A stretch of DNA of 64,000 nucleotides, from assembly GCF_021390495.1 (NCBI RefSeq), contig NZ_JAJEJP010000002.1, positions 496,001 through 560,000 of the forward strand. Direction: 5' to 3'. Positions 16,866-25,240 of the stretch are shown piece by piece (position 1 is the first letter of the stretch; every line of letters starts with the position of its first letter). Source of the DNA: Paraburkholderia sp. ZP32-5. Lineage in GTDB: Bacteria > Pseudomonadota > Gammaproteobacteria > Burkholderiales > Burkholderiaceae. A model generated the notes under the pieces. That model was given only the letters and a program-made list of their open reading frames with translations, was not told the origin of the DNA and did not search any database. A program made the position numbers and the translations under genes.

Positions 16866-17282
16866 ATGACAGCGAACCTCGAATATCTGAATCCCGAATC
16901 CGCTTGCCCCGCGCAGGGACTGTATTCGCATATGACGCGCGTGAAAGCCGGCGACATGTACTATGTGGCCGGCCAACTGGCGGTAGGCTCGGACGGCAGT
17001 GTGGTCGGCGTCGGCGATTTCGATGCGCAGTTTCGCCAGGTCTTCAAGAACCTTTCGGATGTGCTTGAAGCGGTTGGCTGCGATTTCAACGACATCGCGA
17101 AGTTCACGACCTACCTGTCGAACGCCGACGATATTCCCCACTTCATGCGTCTGCGCGCCGGATACTTTCCGACCAAATTCCGCACCAGTGATTTCGCGCC
17201 GAATACACTGCTGATCGTCAACCGGCTGGTCAAGCCCGAGTTCCTGCTCGAAGTGGAAGCGATCGTGCGGGCGCGCGACTGA
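16866..17282 (+). CDS. RidA (YjgF/YER057c/UK114) family protein, module 2
   Basis: The protein has 138 residues from ATG 16866; an in-frame ATG at 16833 is possible, and neither has a strong ribosome site. The RidA fold is seen in YYVAGQLAVGSDGSVVGVGDFDAQFRQVFKNL and in the C-terminal LLEVEAIVRA strand. The arginine that binds the substrate carboxylate in imine deaminases appears to be Asn here (APNTLLIV). Some family members deaminate 2-aminomuconate in aminophenol routes. Its place between a ring-cleavage cluster and an FAA-family gene fits that, but the Asn leaves the activity open. Confidence 0.82.
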   Translation: MTANLEYLNPESACPAQGLYSHMTRVKAGDMYYVAGQLAVGSDGSVVGVGDFDAQFRQVFKNLSDVLEAVGCDFNDIAKFTTYLSNADDIPHFMRLRAGYFPTKFRTSDFAPNTLLIVNRLVKPEFLLEVEAIVRARD

Positions 17283-17311
17283 CGATTGACGCTATTGATC
17301 AAGGACTCTCT

Positions 17312-18199
17312 ATGAAACTGGTTACCTTCCGACACCCGAAGCATTCGAACGAACCGCGCGTCGGCGCGGTGAGCGGCGATCGCGTGATCGATCTGCACGG
17401 CGCCGCGGGCGGACGCGACATGAACCGCGTGATCGACGATTTCGCGGCGCTCGCGCCCGAACTCGCCGCGGCGATCAACGCTGCGCGCGAAACCTTCGCG
17501 CTCGCCGACGTCAAACTCGCCGCGCCGATTCCACTGCCGCGCCGCAATGTGTTCTGCGTCGGCAAGAACTATCACGAGCATGCGCGCGAATTCGCCGGCA
17601 GCGGCTTCGATTCGAGCGCGGCGCAAGGCGCGGTGCCCGCGCATCCGATCATCTTTTCGAAGCCGCCGAGCGCAGTGAGTGCGCCGGGCGATGCGATCGA
17701 TACGTCGCTCGATCCGATGAATAGCGTCGACTACGAGGCGGAGCTGGCAATCGTCATCGGCAAGGCGGGACGCTGCGGCGAACACGATGATCCGCTGTCG
17801 TTCGTGTTCGGCTATACGCTGATCAACGACGTGACGTCGCGCGGTTTGCAGAAGCAGCACAGTCAATGGCTGCTCGGCAAGGGTATCGACGGCTTCTGCC
17901 CGATGGGTCCGACGCTCGTGACCGCCGATGAGATCGGCGATGTGCGCAAGCTGACAATCTCTTGCGAGGTGAACGGCGAGCGGCGTCAGCATGCGAGCGT
18001 CGCGGATCTGATCTTCGACGTGCCGACGCTGATTCGCACGATCGGCCGTTCGATCTCGTTCGTGCCCGGTGATGTGATCGCGACCGGCACGCCGGCGGGC
18101 GTCGGCATCGGCTTCACGCCGCCGAAGTATCTGAAGAAGGGCGACACCGTGCGCGTGATGCTCGACCCGATCGGCATGCTCGACAATCCGGTGGTGTGA
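17312..18199 (+). CDS. Fumarylacetoacetate hydrolase (FAH) family protein, module 2
   Basis: The protein has 295 residues, 29 bases after the RidA gene. The N-terminal lid (MKLVTFRHP) precedes the FAH core with CVGKNYHEHA, IIFSKPPSA, the metal-binding pair in DYEAELAIVIGK, INDVTSRGLQ and the C-terminal GDVIATGTPAGVGIGF. The family includes hydrolases, decarboxylases and hydratases of meta-cleavage products. Here it would process the compound released after ring opening. The specific reaction is not readable from sequence. Confidence 0.87.
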   Translation: MKLVTFRHPKHSNEPRVGAVSGDRVIDLHGAAGGRDMNRVIDDFAALAPELAAAINAARETFALADVKLAAPIPLPRRNVFCVGKNYHEHAREFAGSGFDSSAAQGAVPAHPIIFSKPPSAVSAPGDAIDTSLDPMNSVDYEAELAIVIGKAGRCGEHDDPLSFVFGYTLINDVTSRGLQKQHSQWLLGKGIDGFCPMGPTLVTADEIGDVRKLTISCEVNGERRQHASVADLIFDVPTLIRTIGRSISFVPGDVIATGTPAGVGIGFTPPKYLKKGDTVRVMLDPIGMLDNPVV

Positions 18200-18200
18200 C

Positions 18201-18359
18201 GTGGCCTACGCTCGTGTGCTGACAGGCGCGCATCTGGCCACGCTCGCGGTCGGCGTGGTCGAATGCGTGCGGGGCGAAGCGGCCATCGGCACGCTGTTGC
18301 TGTGCGTCGCGGTGCTGATGTTGATGCTGATGCGCGTGCAGGACATCACGAGCATGTAG
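18201..18359 (+). CDS. Possible small hydrophobic protein (52 residues)
   Basis: A GTG one base after the FAH-family stop opens a 52-residue frame ending in TAG at 18357. It contains one likely membrane helix (AAIGTLLLCVAVLMLMLM). No ribosome site is obvious, and I know no family. It may be a chance frame; translational coupling from the upstream gene is the only support. Confidence 0.22.
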   Translation: MAYARVLTGAHLATLAVGVVECVRGEAAIGTLLLCVAVLMLMLMRVQDITSM

Positions 18360-18460
18360 AGAGAGGCGGCCCGGTTTGTGGAACGCCGCCTTGATGCGGC
18401 GCACAAACCACGCGCAAGCCACGTGCAAACAGCGCACCAGCAACGCGCAAACCACCTTCA

Positions 18461-18529
18461 AAAGCGGCCGTCATCCCGAGCCAGCAGCCCATTACGGGCG
18501 CGCTGAACCTCGGTGATGACGGCCGCTTT
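18461..18529. terminator. Long stem-loop, likely terminator after module 2
   Basis: AAAGCGGCCGTCATC (18461-18475) pairs exactly with GATGACGGCCGCTTT (18515-18529), and inner CCGAG/CTCGG blocks extend the stem. Between 18200 and 18654 there is otherwise a low-complexity stretch rich in GCGCA/CAAACC words and the element at 18571. Confidence 0.6.
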
Positions 18530-18570
18530 GCCATTGGGAAACGCGTTTGTGTATTTATCGTCCCCATCGA

Positions 18571-18592
18571 TCAATCTGCTTAATTTCCTTGT
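18571..18592 (+). promoter_or_regulatory. Shared regulon element, site 4 (AATnnGC-N9-TTGT)
   Basis: The 22-base block fits AAT-N2-GC-N9-TTGT, as do the blocks at 25060, 28966 and 38597. It is preceded directly by CATCGAT, as at 38597, and followed by the same TTGTTTGTG run. It lies 63 bases before the start of the MDR/CoA-ligase operon. A weak -10-like CATAAC follows at 18614. Confidence 0.55.
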
Positions 18593-18654
18593 TTGTGTCT
18601 TAAAAATGTGTCGCATAACATCATTCGAACCGATCTATCAGCCCGGAGGATTGT

Positions 18655-19650
18655 GTGACGTCGATGATGAAAGTGATGGCCCTGCAGCAACACGGCGGGG
18701 TCGAGCAATTGAAGCAGGATGAGTGGCCGATGCCCGTTCCGACGGCCAATCAGGCAGTCGTGGAAGTGAAGGCCTGCGGTCTGAACTATATGGATGTCTT
18801 CGTGATGCACGGCATGCCCGACGTCAAGACGGAGATGCCGCGCATTCCCGGTGGCGATATCGCGGGCATCGTCCGCGAGGTCGGCGCCGAAGTATCGAAG
18901 GACTGGATCGGCAAGCGCGTCGTGCTGTTCCCGCGTTTTCCGCAAGGCGGCGTGCTCGGTGAAAACGGCAATGGCGGCCTGTGCGAATTCATCGCGGCCG
19001 ATCAACGGCAACTGATCGAGATTCCCGAAGGCGTCAGTTTCGACGATGCGGCGGCGCTGCCGATCGCGTACGGCACCGCGCACCGCATGCTGTTCACGCG
19101 CGGCAAGCTGCAGGCCGGCGAGAAGATCATGGTGCTCGGCGCGAGCGGTGGCGTGGGTGTCGCATGTCTGCAGTTCGGCAAGATGGCCGGCGCCGAAGTG
19201 TTCGTGTGCACGAGCACCGAAGAGAAAGCGCGCAAGCTGCGCGAGCTGGGCGCCGATCACACGATCAACTATGCGGAGAACCCGGATTTCTCGAAGGCGG
19301 TGTGGGCGGCGAGCGGCAAGAAGGGCGTCGACGTCGCGGTGAACTTTACCGGCGGCGATACGTGGATTCCGACCCAGCGCTGCATGGCAACCGGCGGACG
19401 CATCCTCACGTGCGGCTCGACGATCGGGCACATCAGCGAAATCGACGTGCGCTATCTGTGGCATCGCGAGGTCGACATCATCGGCTCGCGCGCGTATGTG
19501 CCCGACGACATCAAGGCGTGTCTCGACTTCGTCGCCAGCGGCAAGCTGCAACCGGTGATCGAATCGCAATTCCCGCTGGCGCAGGCAGGTGAAGGTATCC
19601 GCCTGCTCGAAGAACGACGCATTTTTGGAAAGGTCATTGTCAAGCCATGA
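18655..19650 (+). CDS. MDR-superfamily zinc-type alcohol dehydrogenase / quinone oxidoreductase
   Basis: The protein has 331 residues and a GTG start at 18655, supported by GGAGGA at 18645-18650; ATG 18664 is too far from it. The GroES-like domain shows NYMDVFVMHG and PGGDIAGIVREVG. The nucleotide-binding motif is GASGGVGVACLQ, and the C-terminal RIFGKVIVKP is typical of quinone oxidoreductases. The structural and catalytic zinc cysteines of true alcohol dehydrogenases are not evident. It is first in an operon with a CoA ligase (4-base overlap), so it may reduce an enoyl-CoA or quinone-like intermediate. Confidence 0.82.
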   Translation: MTSMMKVMALQQHGGVEQLKQDEWPMPVPTANQAVVEVKACGLNYMDVFVMHGMPDVKTEMPRIPGGDIAGIVREVGAEVSKDWIGKRVVLFPRFPQGGVLGENGNGGLCEFIAADQRQLIEIPEGVSFDDAAALPIAYGTAHRMLFTRGKLQAGEKIMVLGASGGVGVACLQFGKMAGAEVFVCTSTEEKARKLRELGADHTINYAENPDFSKAVWAASGKKGVDVAVNFTGGDTWIPTQRCMATGGRILTCGSTIGHISEIDVRYLWHREVDIIGSRAYVPDDIKACLDFVASGKLQPVIESQFPLAQAGEGIRLLEERRIFGKVIVKP

Positions 19651-21206
19651 GTCAGATCCTGAAGAATCTCGGCAGCATCGGCGACGAGTACCGGCACGAA
19701 GCACGGCCCGTCATCATCGACCTGTGGGACAGCGAGCATCCGCGCGAGGTCGACTATCCGACCTTCCATGCATCGTGCGATGCGGTCGCACGCGGCTTCG
19801 TCGCGCGCGGTTTCGTGAAGGGCGACCGGGTCGGCATCTACTGTTCGAACCGGCTCGAATTTCTCGAAGCGTTCTTTGGCGCGATGCGCGCCGGTGTGAT
19901 TCCGGTGCCGATGGGCATCCTGCTGCCGAAGGACACGATCGAATGGATCATCAGCGACGCTACGCTGAAGCTGGTGTTCTGCGATGCCGATCTGAGCCAC
20001 AAGCTGCCGGATTCGATTCCGCGCATCGTGGTCGACGGTGACGAGTTTGCCGCGTTCAAAGACCCGGGACCGTTCGAAGCGGTGACGGTGTCGGGTGACG
20101 ACATCGCATTCCAGCCCTACACGTCCGGCTCGACCGGGCGCCCGAAGGGCGTGGTTCTGTCGCACCGCGCGCACGTGTGGGTGGCCGAGACGATCTCGCG
20201 CGATCGCGACTTCTGCCGCGACGACCGCATGATCGTTGCCGCGCCGCTCTATCACAAGCACGCGATGAATGCGATCAAGTCGGTGCTGGTCGGCGGCTCG
20301 ACGGTCGTGCTGATGAAGAAGTTCGAGCCGCGCGCGTATCTCGAAGCGGTGAGCCACTATCAAGTGTCGGTGCTGTCCGGCGTGCCGACCATCTTCGCGA
20401 TGATTCTGCAGCAGCGCGATCTGCTCGACGGCAAAGACTTTTCGTTCGTGCGTCTGGCCACACTGGGTGGCGCGCCGGCCTCGGATGAACTGATCGACGC
20501 GGTCGCGAATCGCCTGCCGAATGCGGAGATCATCTGCATCTTCGGCATCACCGAGACGAGTGCCGCGCTGTTCGGTTCGCATCCGCGCAAGGAGCCGCGT
20601 CCGCGTCACTCGGTCGGCTTTCCGATCGCGGGTAACGAGTTCAAGCTGGTGGGCGGCCCCGATGCGGACTTCGGCGTGCTGCACGTGCGCGGTCCCGGCA
20701 TGATGAACGGCTATCACAACAATCCGGCGGAGATGGAGCGCCGCCTGAAGGACGGCTGGTTCAATACCGGTGACGTGCTGCGGCGTGACGCGGATGGCTG
20801 GTACTACTTCATCGGCCGCTCGGACGATATGTTCGTGTGTAGCGGCAACAACATCTATCCGGGCGAAGTCGAACTGATGCTCGAACGTCATCCGGATATC
20901 GAGCAGGCAGTCGTGGTGCCGGTGCCGGACGAGATCAAGCATCAGATTCCGTATGCGTACATCGTCGCGCGCAAAGGTTCGACGCTGTCGGAGAAGGACG
21001 TGAAGGACTATGCGCTGCAGAATGCGCCGCCTTATCAGTACCCGCGCCGCGTGATCTTCGTCGAGCAGTTGTTGCTCAATGGTGTCGGCAAGATCGACCG
21101 CAAGTCGATCAAGGCGCTGGCGCTCGAGTTCAGTCTCGCGGAGCGTAATTCGAGCGCGAGTGCAGGTGCGAGTGCAGGCGCCGAAGTTCGCGCGGAGGGC
21201 GCATGA
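19647..21206 (+). CDS. AMP-forming acyl-CoA ligase
   Basis: The protein has 519 residues and starts in an ATGA overlap with the dehydrogenase. It is an ANL-superfamily adenylating enzyme: phosphate-binding loop YTSGSTGRPKG (about 159-169), aromatic/acid motif IFGITETSAA, hinge region WFNTGDVLRRDADGWYYFIGR and C-terminal Lys in NGVGKIDRK. It activates a carboxylic acid to its CoA thioester. Context suggests an aromatic or ring-derived acid. The C-terminal tail is a short Ala/Ser/Gly repeat (ASAGASAGAE) that looks non-essential. Confidence 0.87.
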   Translation: MSQILKNLGSIGDEYRHEARPVIIDLWDSEHPREVDYPTFHASCDAVARGFVARGFVKGDRVGIYCSNRLEFLEAFFGAMRAGVIPVPMGILLPKDTIEWIISDATLKLVFCDADLSHKLPDSIPRIVVDGDEFAAFKDPGPFEAVTVSGDDIAFQPYTSGSTGRPKGVVLSHRAHVWVAETISRDRDFCRDDRMIVAAPLYHKHAMNAIKSVLVGGSTVVLMKKFEPRAYLEAVSHYQVSVLSGVPTIFAMILQQRDLLDGKDFSFVRLATLGGAPASDELIDAVANRLPNAEIICIFGITETSAALFGSHPRKEPRPRHSVGFPIAGNEFKLVGGPDADFGVLHVRGPGMMNGYHNNPAEMERRLKDGWFNTGDVLRRDADGWYYFIGRSDDMFVCSGNNIYPGEVELMLERHPDIEQAVVVPVPDEIKHQIPYAYIVARKGSTLSEKDVKDYALQNAPPYQYPRRVIFVEQLLLNGVGKIDRKSIKALALEFSLAERNSSASAGASAGAEVRAEGA

Positions 21207-21610
21207 CGCTCGACGAAGCTCAGCAGATCGTTTCGCGCGGACCGTATCTGCGCTGGCTCGGGCTGCAGGTGCTCGAACTGGGTCCCGACACCATCACCGC
21301 GAAGGCGAGCTGGCGCGAGGAGTGGGTCGCCAATCCGGTGCTTGGCCAGACGCATGGCGGGATTCTCGCGGCATTGATCGATTTCGCCGCCGATTTCGCG
21401 CTGCTCGGCAGCATCGGTCACCCGGTGCCGACGATCGACATGCGGGTCGACTATCACCGTCTGACGAAACAGTGCGATCTGATTGCGAAGGGACGCGTTG
21501 TCAAGCTAGGCAAACAGTTTTCAGTGTGCGAGGCTCAGCTTTACGACGATAATCAGCGTCTCGTCGCCAGCGGCCGTGGCGCCTATGTCACCGCGCCGAA
21601 GGGAGACTGA
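21203..21610 (+). CDS. Hotdog-fold thioesterase, PaaI-like
   Basis: The protein has 135 residues in an ATGA overlap with the CoA ligase. The hotdog helix is seen in GQTHGGILAALIDFAADFALL and the strand PVPTIDMRVDYHRL. PaaI-type enzymes hydrolyse aromatic acyl-CoA esters and often rescue CoA from dead-end products. Paired here with a ligase, it could act in the route or as a safety valve. Confidence 0.85.
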   Translation: MTLDEAQQIVSRGPYLRWLGLQVLELGPDTITAKASWREEWVANPVLGQTHGGILAALIDFAADFALLGSIGHPVPTIDMRVDYHRLTKQCDLIAKGRVVKLGKQFSVCEAQLYDDNQRLVASGRGAYVTAPKGD

Positions 21611-21707
21611 TGCACTGATCCGGAGGCCGTTCGTCCCTGTCGTTCCTGTTGTTCATCACGGGACGAACACCTCCTTCTCCTCTGCAATCTTGAACGAAGA
21701 GTGACCC

Positions 21708-22187
21708 ATGTCGAACAGCGGGGGCAGGCGTTTCATGATGGAGTACACGCGCGATTACTACGGCGGCGCGTTGATGGTGCTGATCGGCCTCGGTGCGGTC
21801 GCTCAGGGTATGACGTACGGCGTCGGCACATTGACGCACATGCAAAGCGGCTTCTTTCCCGTTGCGTTGGGATGTGTGCTCGCACTGCTCGGCGTCGCGA
21901 TCGCGGCCAGCGCGAAGCGGGAGGAGACGGCCGATGCCGGCGAAGACGAGCCGCCTGAATGGCGCGGCTGGATCTGCATCACGCTCGGCATTCTCGCGTT
22001 TCTCGCGCTCGGCCGCTTCGGCGGATTGTTGCCGGCCACGTTCGCACTGGTCTTTATTTCGGCTCTCGGCGACCGGGACAACAGCGTCCGCGCGGCGCTG
22101 ATTCTCGCCGTCGCAATTTGCGCGGTCAGCGTCGCGGTGTTCTGGTGGGCGCTGAAGCTTCCTTTCCCGCTACTCAGTTGGGGTTAA
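21708..22187 (+). CDS. tctB: Tripartite tricarboxylate transporter small membrane subunit TctB
   Basis: The protein has 159 residues with four predicted membrane helices: YYGGALMVLIGLGAV, FFPVALGCVLALLGVAI, ICITLGILAFLAL and LILAVAICAVSVAVFWW. That layout, and its place just before a TctA gene (3-base gap), identify TctB. The 97 bases before it hold no other gene. The binding protein TctC of this system is not adjacent but probably encoded at 29126. Confidence 0.85.
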   Translation: MSNSGGRRFMMEYTRDYYGGALMVLIGLGAVAQGMTYGVGTLTHMQSGFFPVALGCVLALLGVAIAASAKREETADAGEDEPPEWRGWICITLGILAFLALGRFGGLLPATFALVFISALGDRDNSVRAALILAVAICAVSVAVFWWALKLPFPLLSWG

Positions 22188-22190
22188 CCG

Positions 22191-23819
22191 ATGGTCGTGC
22201 AATCTCTGACTGACCTGTGGCACGGTTTCGGCGTTGCGTTCGAATGGCACAACTTCATGTGGTCGTTCTTCGGCGTCGTGATCGGCAATCTGATCGGCGT
22301 GCTGCCGGGCATGGGCCCACTGTCGGCCATTTCGCTGCTGCTGCCGCTTACGTATTCGATGCATCCGGTCGCGGCAATCCTGATGCTGGCCGGTGTGTTT
22401 TACGGCTCGCAATATGGCGGCGCGATCGGCGCGATTCTGCTGAACCTGCCTTGCCATCCGCCGCACGCGGTCACCTGTCTCGACGGCTATCCGATGACCC
22501 GCAAGGGTCGCGGAGGTGCCGCGCTCGGCATCACGATGATGTCGTCGTTCTTCGCGGCTTCGATCGGCATCATCGTGATGATCTTCCTGTCGCCGTTGCT
22601 GGTGAAGCTCGCGTTCAGCTTCGGCCCGGCCGAACTGTTCTCGATCATGCTGCTGGGGCTGCTCGCGGGCGGCACGATGTCGACCGGTTCGCCGCTCAAA
22701 GGCGTCGCGATGACCGTGCTCGGGCTGTTGATCGGCGCGGCGGGTATCGACATCAATTCCGGCACGATCCGCTTCACGTTCGGCTTTCCGGAACTGGCCG
22801 ACGGCTTCCAGCTGGTTGCGCTCGCACTGGGGCTATTCGGCGTCGCGGAGTTTCTGCGCAACGTGAACCGTATGCATGTGGTGGGTTCGGGCATGCGGGT
22901 ACGACTGCGCGACATGCGGCCGACGCGCAGCGAGATGAAGCAGTCGTTCTGGCCGATGATTCGCGGCACGGCGGTCGGCACGATCTTCGGCGCGATGCCC
23001 GGCACCGGACCGACGATCACGACCTTCATCGCCTATGCGCTGGAAAAGAAGATCTCGAAGACGCCCGCACGCTTCGGCACCGGTGCGCTCGAAGGCGTCG
23101 CGGCACCGGAGGCCGCGTCTCACTCGAAGACCCAGGTGGACTTCATCCCGACGATGAGCCTCGGCATTCCCGGCGATCCGATCATGGCGCTACTGCTCGG
23201 TGCGTTGCTGATTCACGGCGTGCAGCCGGGACCGCTGCTGATCAGCCATCACGCGGATATCTTCTGGGGACTGGTGGCGAGCTTCTGGATCGGCAACGTG
23301 CTGCTGGTGCTGCTCAACGTGCCGCTGATCCAGATCTGGGTGAAGGTGCTGCAGGTGCCGTACCGCTTCCTGTATCCGTCGGCGCTGCTGTTCATCATGG
23401 TCGGCGTGTACTCGACGAACAACAGCCTGTTCGAAGTCAGCGAGGTACTGTTCTTCGGCCTGTTCGGCGCGCTGCTGCTGGCGCTGCGGTTTCCGGTTGC
23501 GCCGATTCTGCTCGGCTATGTGCTCGGGCCGATGCTGGAGGAAAACTTCCGGCGCGCGCTGCTGCTTTCGCATGGAAAGCTGGCGGTGTTCGCACTGGAG
23601 CCGGTGAGCGCGGCATTTCTCGCGGCGAGTGCGCTGCTGGTTCTGGCGCAGGTCTATTTCGCGGTGCGTGCGCGCCGGCACCGCAAGCGTATGCCGGCGC
23701 AGTCATCGGCCGCGGCGCCCGCTGCTACGTCCAACTCCGCGCCTGGTTCAGCGCCTGATACAGCGCGCCGCGACGAAGCCGGCCCGGACGATACGAATCA
23801 CTTTCTCAATGTGCGTTGA
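22191..23819 (+). CDS. tctA: Tripartite tricarboxylate transporter large permease TctA
   Basis: The protein has 542 residues and about 12 membrane segments. Hallmarks of TctA are the N-terminal GNLIGVLPGMGPLSAISLLLPLT, YGSQYGGAIGAILLNLPCHPP, GTIFGAMPGTGPTITTFIAYALEKKISK and EAASHSKTQVDFIPTMSLGIPGDPIMALLLGALLIHG. The tail after residue about 500 is Ala/Pro-rich and cytoplasmic. It imports a carboxylate using ion gradients together with TctB and an external TctC. Confidence 0.92.
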   Translation: MVVQSLTDLWHGFGVAFEWHNFMWSFFGVVIGNLIGVLPGMGPLSAISLLLPLTYSMHPVAAILMLAGVFYGSQYGGAIGAILLNLPCHPPHAVTCLDGYPMTRKGRGGAALGITMMSSFFAASIGIIVMIFLSPLLVKLAFSFGPAELFSIMLLGLLAGGTMSTGSPLKGVAMTVLGLLIGAAGIDINSGTIRFTFGFPELADGFQLVALALGLFGVAEFLRNVNRMHVVGSGMRVRLRDMRPTRSEMKQSFWPMIRGTAVGTIFGAMPGTGPTITTFIAYALEKKISKTPARFGTGALEGVAAPEAASHSKTQVDFIPTMSLGIPGDPIMALLLGALLIHGVQPGPLLISHHADIFWGLVASFWIGNVLLVLLNVPLIQIWVKVLQVPYRFLYPSALLFIMVGVYSTNNSLFEVSEVLFFGLFGALLLALRFPVAPILLGYVLGPMLEENFRRALLLSHGKLAVFALEPVSAAFLAASALLVLAQVYFAVRARRHRKRMPAQSSAAAPAATSNSAPGSAPDTARRDEAGPDDTNHFLNVR

Positions 23820-23877
23820 CGCCGCTCGCGAGGTCACGTCACTCCACTCCGTTGGTGAAACATAAGAGGCATCGAGG

Positions 23878-24861
23878 ATGAAGAAAATACAGCTGACACT
23901 GGCCGTCGGCGACTACGAAATTACGCGGCCGCTGAAGGACGGCACGGTGCAGGCGGAGGGCATCGATCTGACGGTGCTCACGAGCATGGATTCGATTACG
24001 CGGCACTGGCGGTTTCTGCGCAACAACGAATTCGATGCCGCGGAGATCTCGGCATCGTCGTATATCGTGTCGAAAGACCGCGATCTGCCGTTCTGCGCGA
24101 TTCCCGTTTTTCCGCATCGCCGTTTCCGGCATGGCTTTATCTATATCAACAAGAATAAGGGTATTGAGAAGCCGACCGATCTGATCGGCAAGAAGATCGG
24201 CGTGAAGGCCTATCAGGTGACCGCGGTGCTGTGGCTGCGCGGCATGCTGGAACACGAATATGGCGTGCCGCACCGCTCGATCGACTGGTACTCGGATCTC
24301 GACGAGGATCTCGATTTCACGCCGCCGGAAGGCCTCAGGCTGACGCGCGTGCGCGATGACCAGTCGGTCGAGAAGATGCTGGCCGAAGGTGAGCTGGACG
24401 CACTGCTGCATCCGGACATCATCGAGCCGATCGTGAACAAGGACCCGCGCGTCGGCCGTCTGTTCGACAATCCGAAGGCCGCCGAGATCGAGTACTACGA
24501 GCGCACCGGCATCTTCCCGATCATGCACTTCGTCGGTCTGAAGCAGGAGGTGGTGGAGCGCCATCCGTGGATTCCGCGCAGTCTCGCGAAAGCCTTCGAA
24601 CAGGCGAAGGCCATCGGCATGCGCCGCATGCGCAATCCGCGCGTCGCGCCGCTTGCGTGGTATCAGGAAGCACTGGAAGAACAGGAGCGTCTGCTCGGCC
24701 CGGATCCGTGGCAGTACGGACTCACGCCGGAGAACGTGAAGAACATCAATACGCTGATGGGCTATTCGCACGAGCAGGGTCTGATTCGACGCATGATTCC
24801 GATGAATGAACTATTCGTCGATCTGTCGGAAGGGACGAAGCGCGGTACGTTCCGCACCTGA
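23878..24861 (+). CDS. 4,5-dihydroxyphthalate decarboxylase-like protein (PBP-II fold, cytosolic)
   Basis: The protein has 327 residues and starts MKKIQLTLAVGDYEITRPL with no signal peptide, so a periplasmic role for TctA is unlikely. The segments DAAEISASSYIVSK, IPVFPHRRFRHGFIYINKNKG and IGVKAYQVTAVLWLRGMLEHEYGV match the family named after phthalate 4,5-dihydroxy decarboxylase (Pht5). That family has a periplasmic-binding-protein fold. It lies 58 bases after tctA and ends the operon. Decarboxylation of an aromatic acid in the route is plausible; family members are functionally varied. Confidence 0.75.
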   Translation: MKKIQLTLAVGDYEITRPLKDGTVQAEGIDLTVLTSMDSITRHWRFLRNNEFDAAEISASSYIVSKDRDLPFCAIPVFPHRRFRHGFIYINKNKGIEKPTDLIGKKIGVKAYQVTAVLWLRGMLEHEYGVPHRSIDWYSDLDEDLDFTPPEGLRLTRVRDDQSVEKMLAEGELDALLHPDIIEPIVNKDPRVGRLFDNPKAAEIEYYERTGIFPIMHFVGLKQEVVERHPWIPRSLAKAFEQAKAIGMRRMRNPRVAPLAWYQEALEEQERLLGPDPWQYGLTPENVKNINTLMGYSHEQGLIRRMIPMNELFVDLSEGTKRGTFRT

Positions 24862-24883
24862 ACGATCGACGTCGAGCTGTAAG

Positions 24884-24925
24884 CGGTTGCCGTCGCGACG
24901 CATTCTTGCGTTGCGGCGGCAACCG
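24884..24925 (+). terminator. Stem-loop followed by TTTTC
   Basis: CGGTTGCCGTCGC (24884-24896) pairs with GCGGCGGCAACCG (24913-24925) with one mismatch, and GTTTTC follows. It lies just after the decarboxylase-like gene and is probably its terminator. The remaining bases to 25240 hold the promoter of the porins and no gene. Confidence 0.55.
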
Positions 24926-25059
24926 GTGAAATCCGTTTTCCTGCCGGCACGTGACTGACTGATTGCCGGCTTTATTCCGTGTCATTGCTTATTCGATGTT
25001 GCGTATCGGCGCGACAGGGTTTGTCATTGCCTTTTGCGTTTATCTATCGAATAAAGAGA

Positions 25060-25081
25060 ACAATAAGCCGATATAAGTTGT
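25060..25081 (+). promoter_or_regulatory. Shared regulon element, site 1
   Basis: It matches AAT-N2-GC-N9-TTGT, with near-inverted ends ACAAT and GTTGT. ATCGA lies 14 bases upstream, exactly as at site 2 (28966). It is 26 bases ahead of the -10 box TATAAT at 25108. Confidence 0.55.
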
Positions 25082-25107
25082 GTTTATTTTCCGCGAATGA
25101 GCGCACC

Positions 25108-25113
25108 TATAAT
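25108..25113 (+). promoter_or_regulatory. Likely -10 box TATAAT of the porin operon
   Basis: ACCTATAATCG here and at 29011 is the same 11-base string at the same distance from the regulon element. No good TTGACA box exists 17 bases upstream, as expected for an activator-dependent promoter. Confidence 0.5.
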
Positions 25114-25240
25114 CGGGCCGAACTTCAGTCGCATGTGCCCCCGCGTCAGTATGGCTAACTAAAAAGTCGATTCGTTCGACTGGCCCGCTCGCGCGCATAC
25201 CAATCAGATTCGCAAATGAATACGGGAAAGGAGATTACGA

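Noticed and set aside
23878-24861. Substrate-binding protein for TctAB
   Set aside because: No signal peptide, and it resembles the dihydroxyphthalate decarboxylase family rather than Bug proteins; tctC is at 29126.
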